Source: Stenotrophomonas maltophilia
Lineage (GTDB): Bacteria; Pseudomonadota; Gammaproteobacteria; Xanthomonadales; Xanthomonadaceae
NCBI RefSeq assembly: GCF_025642255.1
Contig: NZ_CP106759.1
Coordinates: 2,693,501-2,757,500 of the forward strand
DNA: 64,000 bases
Direction of reading: 5' to 3'
Part shown: positions 34,998-43,402 of the stretch, one piece after another
Layout of the letters: the number at the start of each line of letters is the position of its first letter
Numbering within the stretch: the stretch's first letter is position 1
Made by a program: the position numbers and the translations under genes
The notes under the pieces: generated by a model
The model's database searches: none
Told to the model about the DNA's origin: nothing
The model's input: the letters and a program-made list of their open reading frames with translations, nothing else

Positions 34998-35627
34998 TTG
35001 GACACCCCTGCATTGCTGGCCGCCAGCGGCCTGAGCTTCTCGCGCAATGACGCGCCCGTGTTCGGCCCGCTGGACTTCCACGTGGATGCTGGCGAGGCGC
35101 TGCTCGTGCAGGGCGGCAACGGTGCCGGCAAGACCACCCTGCTGCGCGTGCTCGCCGGCCTTGCGCGACCCGGCGCCGGCCAGGTGCGGATCGACGGCAG
35201 GCCCGCCAGCAACGCCGAACGGGCGCGCTACGTCGCCTATCTCAGCCATCTTCCCGCGCTGAAGCCGGACCTGGACACACTGGAGAACCTGCACTTCCTG
35301 TGCGGCCTGCACGGGCGCCGGGCGCGGCAGATGCCGGGCAATGCGCTGGCCATCGTCGGCCTGGCCGGGTATGAGGACACCCTGGTGCGGCACCTGTCGG
35401 CCGGACAGAAGCGGCGGCTGGCGCTGGCCCGCATCTGGCTCTCGCCCGCCCCGCTGTGGCTGCTCGACGAGCCCTACGCCAACCTCGACCTGGAGGGCAT
35501 CACCCTGGTCAACCGGATGATTTCGGCACACCTGCGTGCCGGTGGCGCCGCCCTGGTCACCACCCATGGGGCCTACGCCGCACCACCGGTGCGTACCCGC
35601 CAGCTCGACCTCGGCGGTGCCGCATGA
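34998..35627 (+). CDS. ccmA: Heme exporter ATP-binding protein CcmA
   Basis: The ATPase of the CcmABCD complex that releases holo-CcmE during cytochrome c maturation; 209 residues, about the normal length. Walker A is [10 protein letters not shown], the ABC signature is LSAGQKRR, and Walker B is [11 protein letters not shown]. The only in-frame start near the conserved N-terminus is TTG at 34998: the nearby ATG at 34981 is out of frame, and upstream in-frame ATG 34926 would translate through the SMAG repeat. The stop overlaps ccmB (ATGA). First gene of a nine-gene operon. Confidence 0.9.
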   Translation: MDTPALLAASGLSFSRNDAPVFGPLDFHVDAGEALLVQGGNGAGKTTLLRVLAGLARPGAGQVRIDGRPASNAERARYVAYLSHLPALKPDLDTLENLHFLCGLHGRRARQMPGNALAIVGLAGYEDTLVRHLSAGQKRRLALARIWLSPAPLWLLDEPYANLDLEGITLVNRMISAHLRAGGAALVTTHGAYAAPPVRTRQLDLGGAA

Positions 35628-36319
35628 TCGCCCCGGGTACCGAACCTGGCCTGTGGCAGACCGCGCGCGCCCTGGTCAGGCGTGACCTGCGCCTGCTCTG
35701 GCGCCGCCGCGGCGATGCGTTGCAGCCGCTGCTGTTCGCCCTGCTGGTGGTGGTGCTGTTCGCACTGGCACAGGGACGCGATCCACAACCGCTGGCGGCG
35801 ACCGCTGGTGCGGTGCTGTGGCTGGCGGTGCTGCTGGCCGGGCAGCTTGCGCTGGATTCGCTGTTCCGCTCCGACGCGGAGGATGGCTCGCTGGAGCAAT
35901 GGCTGCTGGCACCGGTGCCACTGGCGTGGCTGGTGCTGGTGCGGGTGCTGCTGCACTGGGCCACCACGGCCCTGCCACTGATCGTACTGAGCCCGCTGCT
36001 GGCGGAAATGCTGCATCTGCCGCATGACCAGCTGCCGATGTTGCTGGCATCGTTGCTGCTGGGAACACCGTTGCTGAGCCTGATCGGTGGTGTGGTCGCT
36101 GCACTGACCGTGGGCATCCGGCGCTCTGGTATTCTCGTGGCGTTGCTGTCGTTGCCGTTGTACGTGCCGGTGCTGGTCTTCGGTGCAGGCAGCCTGGCTG
36201 CAGCCAGCCGTGGACAGGATCCGGTCGGCGCGCTGCTGATGCTGGGTGCCGGCCTGCTGGTGGCACTGGTGCTGGCACCGCTGGCGACTGCCGCTGCGAT
36301 TCGTATTTCTCTGAGTTGA
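35624..36319 (+). CDS. ccmB: Heme exporter protein CcmB
   Basis: A 231-residue inner-membrane subunit partnering CcmA, with six hydrophobic helices. Typical CcmB features are [20 protein letters not shown] near the N-terminus, [19 protein letters not shown] in the first cytoplasmic loop, and the [27 protein letters not shown] segment in the middle (read in parts). The stop is 43 bases before ccmC. Coding composition is strongly hydrophobic and matches the rest of the operon. Confidence 0.95.
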   Translation: MIAPGTEPGLWQTARALVRRDLRLLWRRRGDALQPLLFALLVVVLFALAQGRDPQPLAATAGAVLWLAVLLAGQLALDSLFRSDAEDGSLEQWLLAPVPLAWLVLVRVLLHWATTALPLIVLSPLLAEMLHLPHDQLPMLLASLLLGTPLLSLIGGVVAALTVGIRRSGILVALLSLPLYVPVLVFGAGSLAAASRGQDPVGALLMLGAGLLVALVLAPLATAAAIRISLS

Positions 36320-36362
36320 TCGAGCTGAGAGCCAATCCACCCCTGCTGGATAGCCGTCACGC

Positions 36363-37133
36363 ATGAATCCGATTGTCCGCTGGTTCCACCAACTCGGTTC
36401 TCCGCCCACGTTCGATCGTTTCGCCGCCCGCTGGTCGCGGGTGTTCTACCTCGCGGCCGTGCCGGTCCTGCTTGTCGGAATCTGGCAGGCATTGCTGGTG
36501 GTGCCGCCGGAAGCCCGGCAGCTGGACAGTTTCCGCATCCTCTACATCCATGTGCCCAGCGCCTGGATGAGCCTGTTCGTATTCGCGCTGATGGCGCTGT
36601 ACGCCGCCATTGCCCTGATCTGGCGGATCAAGGTCTGCGAGATCCTGGCCATGGCGTGCGCGCCGATGGGCGCGGGGTTCACGCTGATCACCCTGCTCAC
36701 CGGCAGCATCTGGGGCAAGGGCACGTGGGGGACCTGGTGGGACTGGGACCCGCGCATGACCAGCGAACTGGTGCTGCTGTTCCTGTATCTGGGCGTGATC
36801 GGCCTGTACCACGCCATCGAGGACCGCCGCAGTGCCGCCCGTGCGGCCGGTCTGCTGGCCATCGTCGGCGTCAGCCTGCTACCGGTGATCCGCTATTCCG
36901 TGGACTGGTGGGGTGGGTTGCACCAGCGCCAGTCGATCAACGTGTTCGGTGAATCGGCCATCGACAGTGCGATGATCGCCCCGCTGTGGTGGATGGTGAT
37001 CGGTACCAAGTTCTGGTTCGCCGGTTCGGTGCTGGCCAAGGCGCGTGCCGACAATCTCGACCGCGAGGCCGGCAAGGCCTGGGTCGGCGGCCGCATCGAC
37101 ACCGCGCAGGCTGCTGCGGAGAACCCGCAATGA
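36363..37133 (+). CDS. ccmC: Heme transport protein CcmC
   Basis: A 256-residue six-helix membrane protein that loads heme onto the periplasmic chaperone CcmE. The heme-handling tryptophan-rich WWD motif appears as [15 protein letters not shown], and the two axial histidines are in [12 protein letters not shown] and GGLHQRQSI. It matches the HemX/CcmC family throughout its length. Overlap of four bases with ccmD (ATGA). Confidence 0.96.
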   Translation: MNPIVRWFHQLGSPPTFDRFAARWSRVFYLAAVPVLLVGIWQALLVVPPEARQLDSFRILYIHVPSAWMSLFVFALMALYAAIALIWRIKVCEILAMACAPMGAGFTLITLLTGSIWGKGTWGTWWDWDPRMTSELVLLFLYLGVIGLYHAIEDRRSAARAAGLLAIVGVSLLPVIRYSVDWWGGLHQRQSINVFGESAIDSAMIAPLWWMVIGTKFWFAGSVLAKARADNLDREAGKAWVGGRIDTAQAAAENPQ

Positions 37134-37318
37134 GCCACCTGCCCTACGTGATCGGTGCGTACGCGGTGTTCGTGCTGGTGCTCTGCGCCGACGCGCTCGG
37201 TTCCTGGCTGCGCCTGCGCGCCGCCCGGCGCATGGCACAGGCCCGGCAGCAGCGGCAGCAGGCACGTGCCAGCGCTCAGGATGTCCCACCGTCGCTGTCC
37301 ACGGAGCTGGAACGATGA
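37130..37318 (+). CDS. ccmD: Heme exporter protein CcmD
   Basis: A 62-residue single-helix membrane protein that stabilises the CcmABC-CcmE release complex. The family pattern is seen: a short N-terminus, [29 protein letters not shown] in pieces spanning the helix, and a charged cytoplasmic tail. Starts in the ccmC stop and overlaps ccmE by four bases. Confidence 0.9.
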   Translation: MSHLPYVIGAYAVFVLVLCADALGSWLRLRAARRMAQARQQRQQARASAQDVPPSLSTELER

Positions 37319-37791
37319 CACCGGTCCAACGCCGCCGCCTGGCCTGGGTCCTGCTGGCCCTGCTCGCTTCCGGCCTGGCCACCGCGCTGGTGGCGATGGC
37401 ACTGGAGCGCAACATTGCCTACCTGTACACGCCCTCCGAAGTGCTGCGTGGCGACGTCGAGCCGCAATCGCGGTTCCGCCTCGGCGGCATGGTGGTGAAG
37501 GGTTCCTTCAACCGCCCGCCCGGCTCGCTGGATGCCCACTTCCTGGTCACCGATGGCGATGCCCAGCTGGCGGTGACGACCTCGCGCATCCTGCCGGACA
37601 TGTTCGCCGAAGGCACGGCCGTGGTCGCCAGCGGCCGCCTGCAGGAGGGCGCGCTGCAGAATGCCGTGTTCATCGCCGACGAAGTGCTGGCCAAGCATGA
37701 CGAGCAGTACGTGCCGAAGGAAGTGGCCGACAAGATGGGCCAGGCCCATCTCAAGCACGACGTGCCGGTGACGGCACCCGAGGTCCGCTGA
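37315..37791 (+). CDS. ccmE: Cytochrome c-type biogenesis protein CcmE (heme chaperone)
   Basis: A 158-residue periplasmic heme chaperone with one N-terminal membrane helix ([20 protein letters not shown]) and an OB-fold domain. The covalent heme-binding histidine is His128 in [10 protein letters not shown], followed by the conserved Tyr132. The block [13 protein letters not shown] is typical. The gene runs directly into ccmF. Confidence 0.96.
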   Translation: MTPVQRRRLAWVLLALLASGLATALVAMALERNIAYLYTPSEVLRGDVEPQSRFRLGGMVVKGSFNRPPGSLDAHFLVTDGDAQLAVTTSRILPDMFAEGTAVVASGRLQEGALQNAVFIADEVLAKHDEQYVPKEVADKMGQAHLKHDVPVTAPEVR

Positions 37792-39711
37792 GTGCTGCCC
37801 GAACTGGGTCAGATCCTGCTGCTGTGCGCACTGCTGGCGTCGCTGCTGCTGGCCGGCCTGCCGCTGGCCGGCGCCCATCGCGGCAACGCGGCGTGGATGG
37901 CGGTGGCACGGCCGGCCGCTTACGCGCAGCTGCTGCTGGTGGCCGGTGCATTCGCGGTGCTGACCGCCACCTTCGTGCAGCAGGACTTCTCGGTGCGCTA
38001 CGTGGCCGAGAACTCCAACTCACTGCTGCCACTCATCTACCGCTACTCGGCGGTGTGGGGCGCGCACGAAGGCTCGCTGCTGATGTGGGCGCTGGTGCTG
38101 GCGCTGTGGACTGGAGCGGTCGCGCTGTTCTCACGGCACCTGCCCCGACACGTGCAGGCGCGCGTGCTGGCGGTGATGGGCATCGTCAGCGTGGGCTTCC
38201 TCGCCTTCCTGATCTTCACCTCCAACCCGTTCCTGCGCTTGAACCCGGCCCCGCTGGAGGGCCGTGACCTCAATCCGCTGCTGCAGGATCCGGGACTGAT
38301 CATCCACCCGCCGATGCTGTACCTGGGCTACGTGGGTTTCGCGGTGCCGTTCGCCTTCGCCGTGGCCGCGCTGCTGGAGGGACGCGTGGACGCACGCTGG
38401 CTGCGCTGGACGCGGCCATGGACCAATGTCGCCTGGGCGTTCCTGACCCTGGGCATCGCCCTGGGCAGCTGGTGGGCCTACTACGAACTGGGCTGGGGCG
38501 GCTGGTGGTTCTGGGATCCGGTCGAGAACGCCAGCTTCATGCCATGGCTGGTCGGCGCCGCACTGATCCACTCCCAAGCGGTCACCGAGAAGCGCGGCAC
38601 CTTCGGCAGCTGGACCCTGCTGCTGGCGATCGCCGCATTCGCGCTGTCGCTGCTGGGCACGTTCCTGGTGCGCTCCGGCGTGCTGACCAGCGTGCACTCG
38701 TTCGCCGCCGATCCTTCGCGGGGCCTGTTCATCCTCGTGTTCCTGTCACTGCTGGTGGGTGGAAGCCTGCTGCTGTACGCGCTGCGCGCTGGCCAGCTGA
38801 GCATCGACGCCGATGATGCCCGCCGCGGCTTCACCGCAACCTCGCGCGAAACGCTGCTGCTGGCCAACAACCTGCTGCTGGCCACCGCCTGCGCGATGGT
38901 CCTGCTCGGCACGCTGTACCCGCTGCTGGCCGATGCGCTGGCGCTGGGCAAGATTTCGGTCGGCCCACCCTACTTCGGCAGCCTGTTCCTGCTGTTGATG
39001 GCGCCGTTGGTGCTGCTGCTGCCCTTCGGCCCGCTGGTGAAATGGCAGCGCGACCAGCCTTCGCGCGCCATGGCCCTGCTCGCCCCCTGGCTCGGCCTGG
39101 CGGTACTGCTCGGTGCGCTGGCCTGGTGGCAGGCGCCGCAGAACGGATGGAAAGCCGGCATCGGCGTCGCCGCGGCGGCCTGGGTCGCGCTGGGCACCGC
39201 CCGCTTCGTCTGGCAGCGGTTGCGTGGCAATGGCCGCTTTACTGCCGAAATGCTCGGCATGATCGTTGCCCATGCCGGCGTCGCCGTGTTTCTGGCGGGC
39301 GCGTTGCTGGTGGAAGCGCTGAACGTGCAGCGCGAAGTGGCGCTGGCACCGGGCCAGCAGATCGTGGTCGGCGGTCACGAAGTGCGCTTCGAAGGCGTGG
39401 ATCACCGCGAGGGCCCCAACTTCATTGCCGACCGCGGTCATCTGCGGGTGTTCCGCGACGGCCGCGAACTGGCCCTGCTGCATCCGGAGAAGCGGCAGTA
39501 CGCCAGCGGTGGCCAAGTGATGACCGAGGCCGGCATCGATGCGCGCATCGGCGGTGATGTCTACGTGGCATTGGGTGAGCCGCTGGGCAACAATGCATGG
39601 GCGGTCCGCGTCCACATCAAACCGTTCGTGCGCTGGATCTGGCTGGGCGCGCTGCTGATGGCCCTGGGTGGATTCATCACCGCCGCTGACCGCCGCTTCC
39701 GTCGTCCGTAG
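37792..39711 (+). CDS. ccmF: Heme lyase CcmF
   Basis: A 639-residue polytopic membrane protein that attaches heme to apocytochrome c at its CxxCH site. The WWD tryptophan-rich block is ELGWGGWWFWDPVENASFMPW, and conserved heme-ligand histidines lie in VWGAHEGSLLMW, LIIHPPMLYLGYVG and TSVHSFA. About 14-15 membrane helices are evident. The start is GTG, immediately after the ccmE stop, so translation is coupled. Length is normal for the family. Confidence 0.96.
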   Translation: MLPELGQILLLCALLASLLLAGLPLAGAHRGNAAWMAVARPAAYAQLLLVAGAFAVLTATFVQQDFSVRYVAENSNSLLPLIYRYSAVWGAHEGSLLMWALVLALWTGAVALFSRHLPRHVQARVLAVMGIVSVGFLAFLIFTSNPFLRLNPAPLEGRDLNPLLQDPGLIIHPPMLYLGYVGFAVPFAFAVAALLEGRVDARWLRWTRPWTNVAWAFLTLGIALGSWWAYYELGWGGWWFWDPVENASFMPWLVGAALIHSQAVTEKRGTFGSWTLLLAIAAFALSLLGTFLVRSGVLTSVHSFAADPSRGLFILVFLSLLVGGSLLLYALRAGQLSIDADDARRGFTATSRETLLLANNLLLATACAMVLLGTLYPLLADALALGKISVGPPYFGSLFLLLMAPLVLLLPFGPLVKWQRDQPSRAMALLAPWLGLAVLLGALAWWQAPQNGWKAGIGVAAAAWVALGTARFVWQRLRGNGRFTAEMLGMIVAHAGVAVFLAGALLVEALNVQREVALAPGQQIVVGGHEVRFEGVDHREGPNFIADRGHLRVFRDGRELALLHPEKRQYASGGQVMTEAGIDARIGGDVYVALGEPLGNNAWAVRVHIKPFVRWIWLGALLMALGGFITAADRRFRRP

Positions 39712-39719
39712 GAGTTTCC

Positions 39720-40337
39720 ATGTCCGAGTCCCCCGCCCCGCGCCCCTCCCGCCCGCTGCCGCCGGTCGCCATCGTTATCGGCGTGCTGTTCTTCTTCGGC
39801 CTGCTCGGGTTGATGATCTACGGCGTGATGAAGTCGGGCGACCCGCAGCGCGACGTGCTGCCTTCGGCCCTCATCGACAAGCCCGCCCCCGCCTTCGCGC
39901 TGCCGGTGCTGCACGATCCGCAGATGATCGTGCGCAGCGAAGAACTGCGCGGTGCGCCCTATCTGCTGAACGTCTGGGGCAGCTGGTGCGCGGCCTGCCG
40001 CGAGGAACACCCGGTACTGACCCGTTTCGCCGAGAGCAAGCGCGTGCGCGTGATCGGCTACAACTGGAAAGACGACCCCACCGATGCCCTGCACTGGCTG
40101 GAACAGCTGGGCAATCCGTTCATGGTCGTGCTCAGCGACATCGAAGGCCGTACCGCGATCGACTGGGGCGTAACGGCCGCGCCGGAGACCTTCCTCGTCG
40201 ACGGCAGCGGCATCGTGCGCTGGAAGTACAGCGGAGCGATGACGCAGAAGGTGGTCGACGAGAAGCTGATCCCGGCGCTGGAGAAGATCGAGAAGGCTCA
40301 GAACGATGCGGCCGGTTCGCAGCGCGTTGCTCCGTAG
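39720..40337 (+). CDS. ccmG: Thiol:disulfide interchange protein DsbE/CcmG
   Basis: A 205-residue membrane-anchored periplasmic thioredoxin that keeps apocytochrome cysteines reduced. The N-terminal helix (VAIVIGVLFFFGLLGLMIY) precedes a thioredoxin domain with the active-site WCAAC (Cys90, Cys93) and the cis-proline region APETFLVDG. The acidic GYNWKDDP loop is typical of CcmG. It overlaps the start of ccmH by 32 bases. Confidence 0.95.
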   Translation: MSESPAPRPSRPLPPVAIVIGVLFFFGLLGLMIYGVMKSGDPQRDVLPSALIDKPAPAFALPVLHDPQMIVRSEELRGAPYLLNVWGSWCAACREEHPVLTRFAESKRVRVIGYNWKDDPTDALHWLEQLGNPFMVVLSDIEGRTAIDWGVTAAPETFLVDGSGIVRWKYSGAMTQKVVDEKLIPALEKIEKAQNDAAGSQRVAP

Positions 40338-40788
40338 CGGCCTGCGCGGGCTGCTGGTACTGCTGCTGGCCGGGTCGTTGCCCGGCCTGGCGCAGCAACC
40401 ACTGCATGACCCAAAGCCGCTGCAGTTCCGTGATGCAGCGGAGGAGCGTCGTTTCCACGACCTCGCCGCGCAGCTGCGCTGCGTGCAGTGCCAGAACCAG
40501 TCGCTGGCCGATTCCAACGCCCAGATCGCCCAGGACCTGCGCCGGGAGGTACTGCAGCTGATGCAGCAGGACCATGACGATACGCAGATCAAGCGCTTCC
40601 TCGTCGCCCGCTATGGCGACTTCGTGCTTTACCAGCCCCCACTGCAGCCGGGCACCTGGTTGCTGTGGGGTGGTCCGCTGCTGGTACTGGGCGCCGGCGC
40701 GCTGGTGGTGGTGGGCATCGTCCGCCGTCGTGCCCGTACCGTGGCCGCCGCACCGCCGACATCGGCCGACGAGGGAGAGGACTGGTGA
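40306..40788 (+). CDS. ccmH: Cytochrome c-type biogenesis protein CcmH
   Basis: A 160-residue protein with a signal peptide, a periplasmic three-helix domain holding the redox motif LRCVQCQNQS (Cys59, Cys62), and a C-terminal membrane helix (LLWGGPLLVLGAGALVVVG). It presents reduced apocytochrome to CcmF with CcmI. This is the short CcmH; the TPR function is on the separate next gene. The stop overlaps ccmI (GTGA). Confidence 0.95.
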   Translation: MRPVRSALLRSGLRGLLVLLLAGSLPGLAQQPLHDPKPLQFRDAAEERRFHDLAAQLRCVQCQNQSLADSNAQIAQDLRREVLQLMQQDHDDTQIKRFLVARYGDFVLYQPPLQPGTWLLWGGPLLVLGAGALVVVGIVRRRARTVAAAPPTSADEGEDW

Positions 40789-41774
40789 ACGATTGGCTGC
40801 TTTTCGCGGCTGCCGCCAGCGCTGCGCTCACTGCGCTGCTGGTGTTGTGGCCGCTGCGGCGGCAAGGCCGCACCGGCTTCCTCGTCGCCGTGGCTGCCGT
40901 GGGCATCGCCGGCGCCTGCCTGTACCAGCTGGTGGGGAACCCGCAGGCGGCACGGGTGCAGCCGGCGCCATCGGTGGCGACCCTGCGCGAGGGCGTGCAG
41001 GCCCTGCAGGGCGCGCTGCAGCGCGATCCACAACGTGCCGATGGCTGGGCCCTGCTCGGCCGCTCGCAGAGCGAACTGGGCAACGCCGCCGCGGCTGCCG
41101 AAGCCTTCGCACGCGCGGTGGCACTGGCACCGGACGACCCGGGCGTGCTGGTGGAAGCGGCACAGGCGCGCGCCCAGGCCGATGCCGGAAAGCAGTTCGA
41201 CGACACCGCCGTATCGTGGCTGCAGCGGGCGCGCACGCTGGCGCCCGAAGCCGAACGGGCCAGCTGGCTGCTCGGCATCGCCCTGCGCCAGCGCGGCCGC
41301 AACAGCGAAGCCGCCGATGTCTGGAGTGGCCTGCTGCCGCACCTGGAACCGGGTGCCGCGCAGGCGCTGCAGGCACAGATCGCCATTGCCCGCGAAGCGG
41401 CCGCACAGGCGCATGATCCGGCCCCGGCGACCTCGCCTGCACTGCTGCAGGTGCGTGTGCAGCTGCCCACCTCCGTGCAGCATGCGCAATGGCCGGCGGG
41501 CGCGCAGATCTTCGTGCTGGCACGTGCGGTCGGCGGCCCGCCGATGCCGGTCGCGGTGCGCAAGCTGCCCCTGGCCGGTTTTCCCGGCACGGTCGGACTT
41601 GGCGACGGCGACAGTCCAATGCCCACCGCTCCCCTGTCAGCGCATCGCGAGGTGGAAGTACTGGCGCGGATCTCGCGCAGTGGCAGTGCCAATCGCGGCG
41701 ACGGTGACCTGCAGAGCCTGCCGGTAAAGGTGACCCTGCCGCATGAGGATGTGGTGGAACTGCGGTTTCCGTAA
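40785..41774 (+). CDS. ccmI: Cytochrome c-type biogenesis protein CcmI (TPR)
   Basis: A 329-residue apocytochrome c chaperone. Two N-terminal membrane helices (LLFAAAASAALTALLVLW and FLVAVAAVGIAGACLYQL) are followed by tetratricopeptide repeats (about 80-210, DPQRADGWALLGRSQSELGN, EAAQARAQADAGKQF) and a beta-rich C-terminal domain (about 220-329). The GTG start within the ccmH stop is chosen by this overlap and by the helix. It is the last gene of the ccm operon; a pair of REP hairpins follows. Confidence 0.92.
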   Translation: MNDWLLFAAAASAALTALLVLWPLRRQGRTGFLVAVAAVGIAGACLYQLVGNPQAARVQPAPSVATLREGVQALQGALQRDPQRADGWALLGRSQSELGNAAAAAEAFARAVALAPDDPGVLVEAAQARAQADAGKQFDDTAVSWLQRARTLAPEAERASWLLGIALRQRGRNSEAADVWSGLLPHLEPGAAQALQAQIAIAREAAAQAHDPAPATSPALLQVRVQLPTSVQHAQWPAGAQIFVLARAVGGPPMPVAVRKLPLAGFPGTVGLGDGDSPMPTAPLSAHREVEVLARISRSGSANRGDGDLQSLPVKVTLPHEDVVELRFP

Positions 41775-41787
41775 CACCGCACCGCTG

Positions 41788-41853
41788 CGCTCGCCGGGCA
41801 CGGCCCGGCGCTACCTGTGCGCTTGCCATCGGTAGCGCCGGGCCATGCCCGAC
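41788..41853. repeat. Inverted pair of SMAG REP elements
   Basis: One unit (41793-41814: GCCGGGC-ACG-GCCCGGC then GCTAC) and a second inverted one (41832-41853: GTAGC then GCCGGGC-CAT-GCCCGAC, one arm base changed) form a dimer between ccmI and the succinyltransferase gene. Confidence 0.85.
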
Positions 41854-41935
41854 AGAGGGTTGGCGTGCGACATTCGCCCGCTGATGGAAACCAGCGTGTC
41901 GCCAGCTCCACATGTGGCCCCGCTAGAATGCCCGC

Positions 41936-43048
41936 ATGACCGAATTCATTCCGCCCGGCACCCGCTTCCATGCCCTGCCTTCGCCCTTCCCGTTCAAGCG
42001 CGGCGGCGCCCTGCACGGTGCGCGCGTGGCCTACGAGACCTGGGGCACGCTGGCTGCCGATGGGGGCAACGCGATCCTGATCGTCACCGGCCTGTCGCCG
42101 GACGCACATGCCGCCGGCAACGCAGGCAATCCCGCACCGGGCTGGTGGGAGGCGATGCTCGGGCCGGGCAAGCCGATCGATACCGACCGCTGGTTCGTGG
42201 TCTGCGTGAACTCGCTGGGCAGCTGCAAGGGCTCGACAGGACCGGCATCGATCAATCCGGCGACCGGCGAACCGTACCGGCTCGACTTTCCCGAACTGTC
42301 GATCGAAGACGGCGCACGCGCCGCCGTCGAGGTGGTGCGTGCGCTGGGTATCGAACGGCTGGCCTGCGTGATCGGCAACTCGATGGGCGGCATGACCGCG
42401 CTGGCGGTGCTGATGCTGCATCCGGGAATCGCGCGCAGCCACATCAACATTTCCGGCAGTGCGCAGGCGCTGCCGTTCTCCATCGCCATCCGATCGCTGC
42501 AGCGGGAAGCGATCCGTCTCGATCCACGCTGGAACAGTGGCCGCTACGACGACACCCAGTACCCTGAATCCGGCATGCGCATGGCGCGCAAGCTGGGGGT
42601 GATCACCTACCGCTCGGCGCTGGAATGGGACGGCCGCTTCGGTCGCGTGCGCCTGGATTCGGACCAGGCCGACGACGATCCGTTCGGCCTGGAGTTCCAG
42701 GTCGAAAGTTATCTCGAAGGCCACGCGCGCCGCTTCGTGCGCTTCTTCGATCCGAACTGCTATCTGTACCTGAGCCGCTCGATGGACTGGTTCGACCTGG
42801 CCGAATATGCCGATGGCGATGTCATGGCTGGACTGGCCAGGATCCGTGTGGACAAGGCGCTGGCCATCGGTGCCAACACCGACATCCTGTTCCCGGTGCA
42901 GCAGCAGCAGCAGGTGGCCGACGGCCTGCGCGCCGGCGGCGCCGATGCACGCTTCATCGGACTGGACTCGCCGCAGGGCCATGATGCCTTCCTGGTCGAT
43001 TTCGATCGGTTCGGCCCGGCTGTTCGCAGCTTCCTCGACACGCTCTAG
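41936..43048 (+). CDS. Serine O-succinyltransferase (MetX-like alpha/beta hydrolase)
   Basis: A 370-residue acyltransferase of the MetX fold with nucleophile Ser149 (GNSMGG), Asp316 (NTDILFP) and His349 (GHDAFL). Classic homoserine O-acetyltransferases have NVLGGCQGTTGP; here the motif reads NSLGSCKGSTGPAS, the form that I recall from characterised Xanthomonas-type L-serine O-succinyltransferases feeding cysteine synthesis. The substrate assignment is family knowledge, not proven by sequence alone; homoserine acylation is the alternative. It stands alone with REPs upstream, and its TAG stop overlaps the next start by one base. Confidence 0.85.
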   Translation: MTEFIPPGTRFHALPSPFPFKRGGALHGARVAYETWGTLAADGGNAILIVTGLSPDAHAAGNAGNPAPGWWEAMLGPGKPIDTDRWFVVCVNSLGSCKGSTGPASINPATGEPYRLDFPELSIEDGARAAVEVVRALGIERLACVIGNSMGGMTALAVLMLHPGIARSHINISGSAQALPFSIAIRSLQREAIRLDPRWNSGRYDDTQYPESGMRMARKLGVITYRSALEWDGRFGRVRLDSDQADDDPFGLEFQVESYLEGHARRFVRFFDPNCYLYLSRSMDWFDLAEYADGDVMAGLARIRVDKALAIGANTDILFPVQQQQQVADGLRAGGADARFIGLDSPQGHDAFLVDFDRFGPAVRSFLDTL

Positions 43049-43389
43049 TGGGATGGCGGCGTCATCTCGCGCTGGCCGCCTTCGGCGCGCTGATCGCACT
43101 GACGATCAGCGGCGTTCTGCCCCTGTGGCTGGGCGGCTGGTGCCTGCTGGCCAGTGCCGTGTCGTTTGGCCTGTATGGCCATGACAAGCGCGCCGCACAA
43201 CGCAACCACCGGCGCATTCCGGAACGGACACTCCAACTGCTGGCCTTCGCCGGCGGCTGGCCTGGCGCATTGCTGGGCCAGGCGACGTTCCGCCACAAGC
43301 ATCGCAAAGCCGCATTCCAGTGGGTATTCGGGTTGTGCGTGCTGGCCAATGTGGCCTCGATCGCCGTGATGCTGCGCGAATTTTCCTGA
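43048..43389 (+). CDS. DUF1294 membrane protein
   Basis: A 113-residue inner-membrane protein of the DUF1294 family, function unknown. Three to four hydrophobic segments surround the conserved block YGHDKRAAQRNHRRIPERTLQLLAFAGGWPGA (in pieces) and RHKHRKAAFQWVF. GTG start shares one base with the preceding stop. In other bacteria such proteins are often fused to cold-shock or nuclease domains; here it is the stand-alone form. It ends 13 bases before the convergent cydC. Confidence 0.85.
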   Translation: MGWRRHLALAAFGALIALTISGVLPLWLGGWCLLASAVSFGLYGHDKRAAQRNHRRIPERTLQLLAFAGGWPGALLGQATFRHKHRKAAFQWVFGLCVLANVASIAVMLREFS

Positions 43390-43402
43390 TGAGGCGCGCC
43401 GC

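Noticed and set aside
40589..43099. 836-residue minus-strand frame under ccmI and the succinyltransferase gene
   Set aside because: The plus-strand genes have catalytic motifs and overlaps, so this is antisense.
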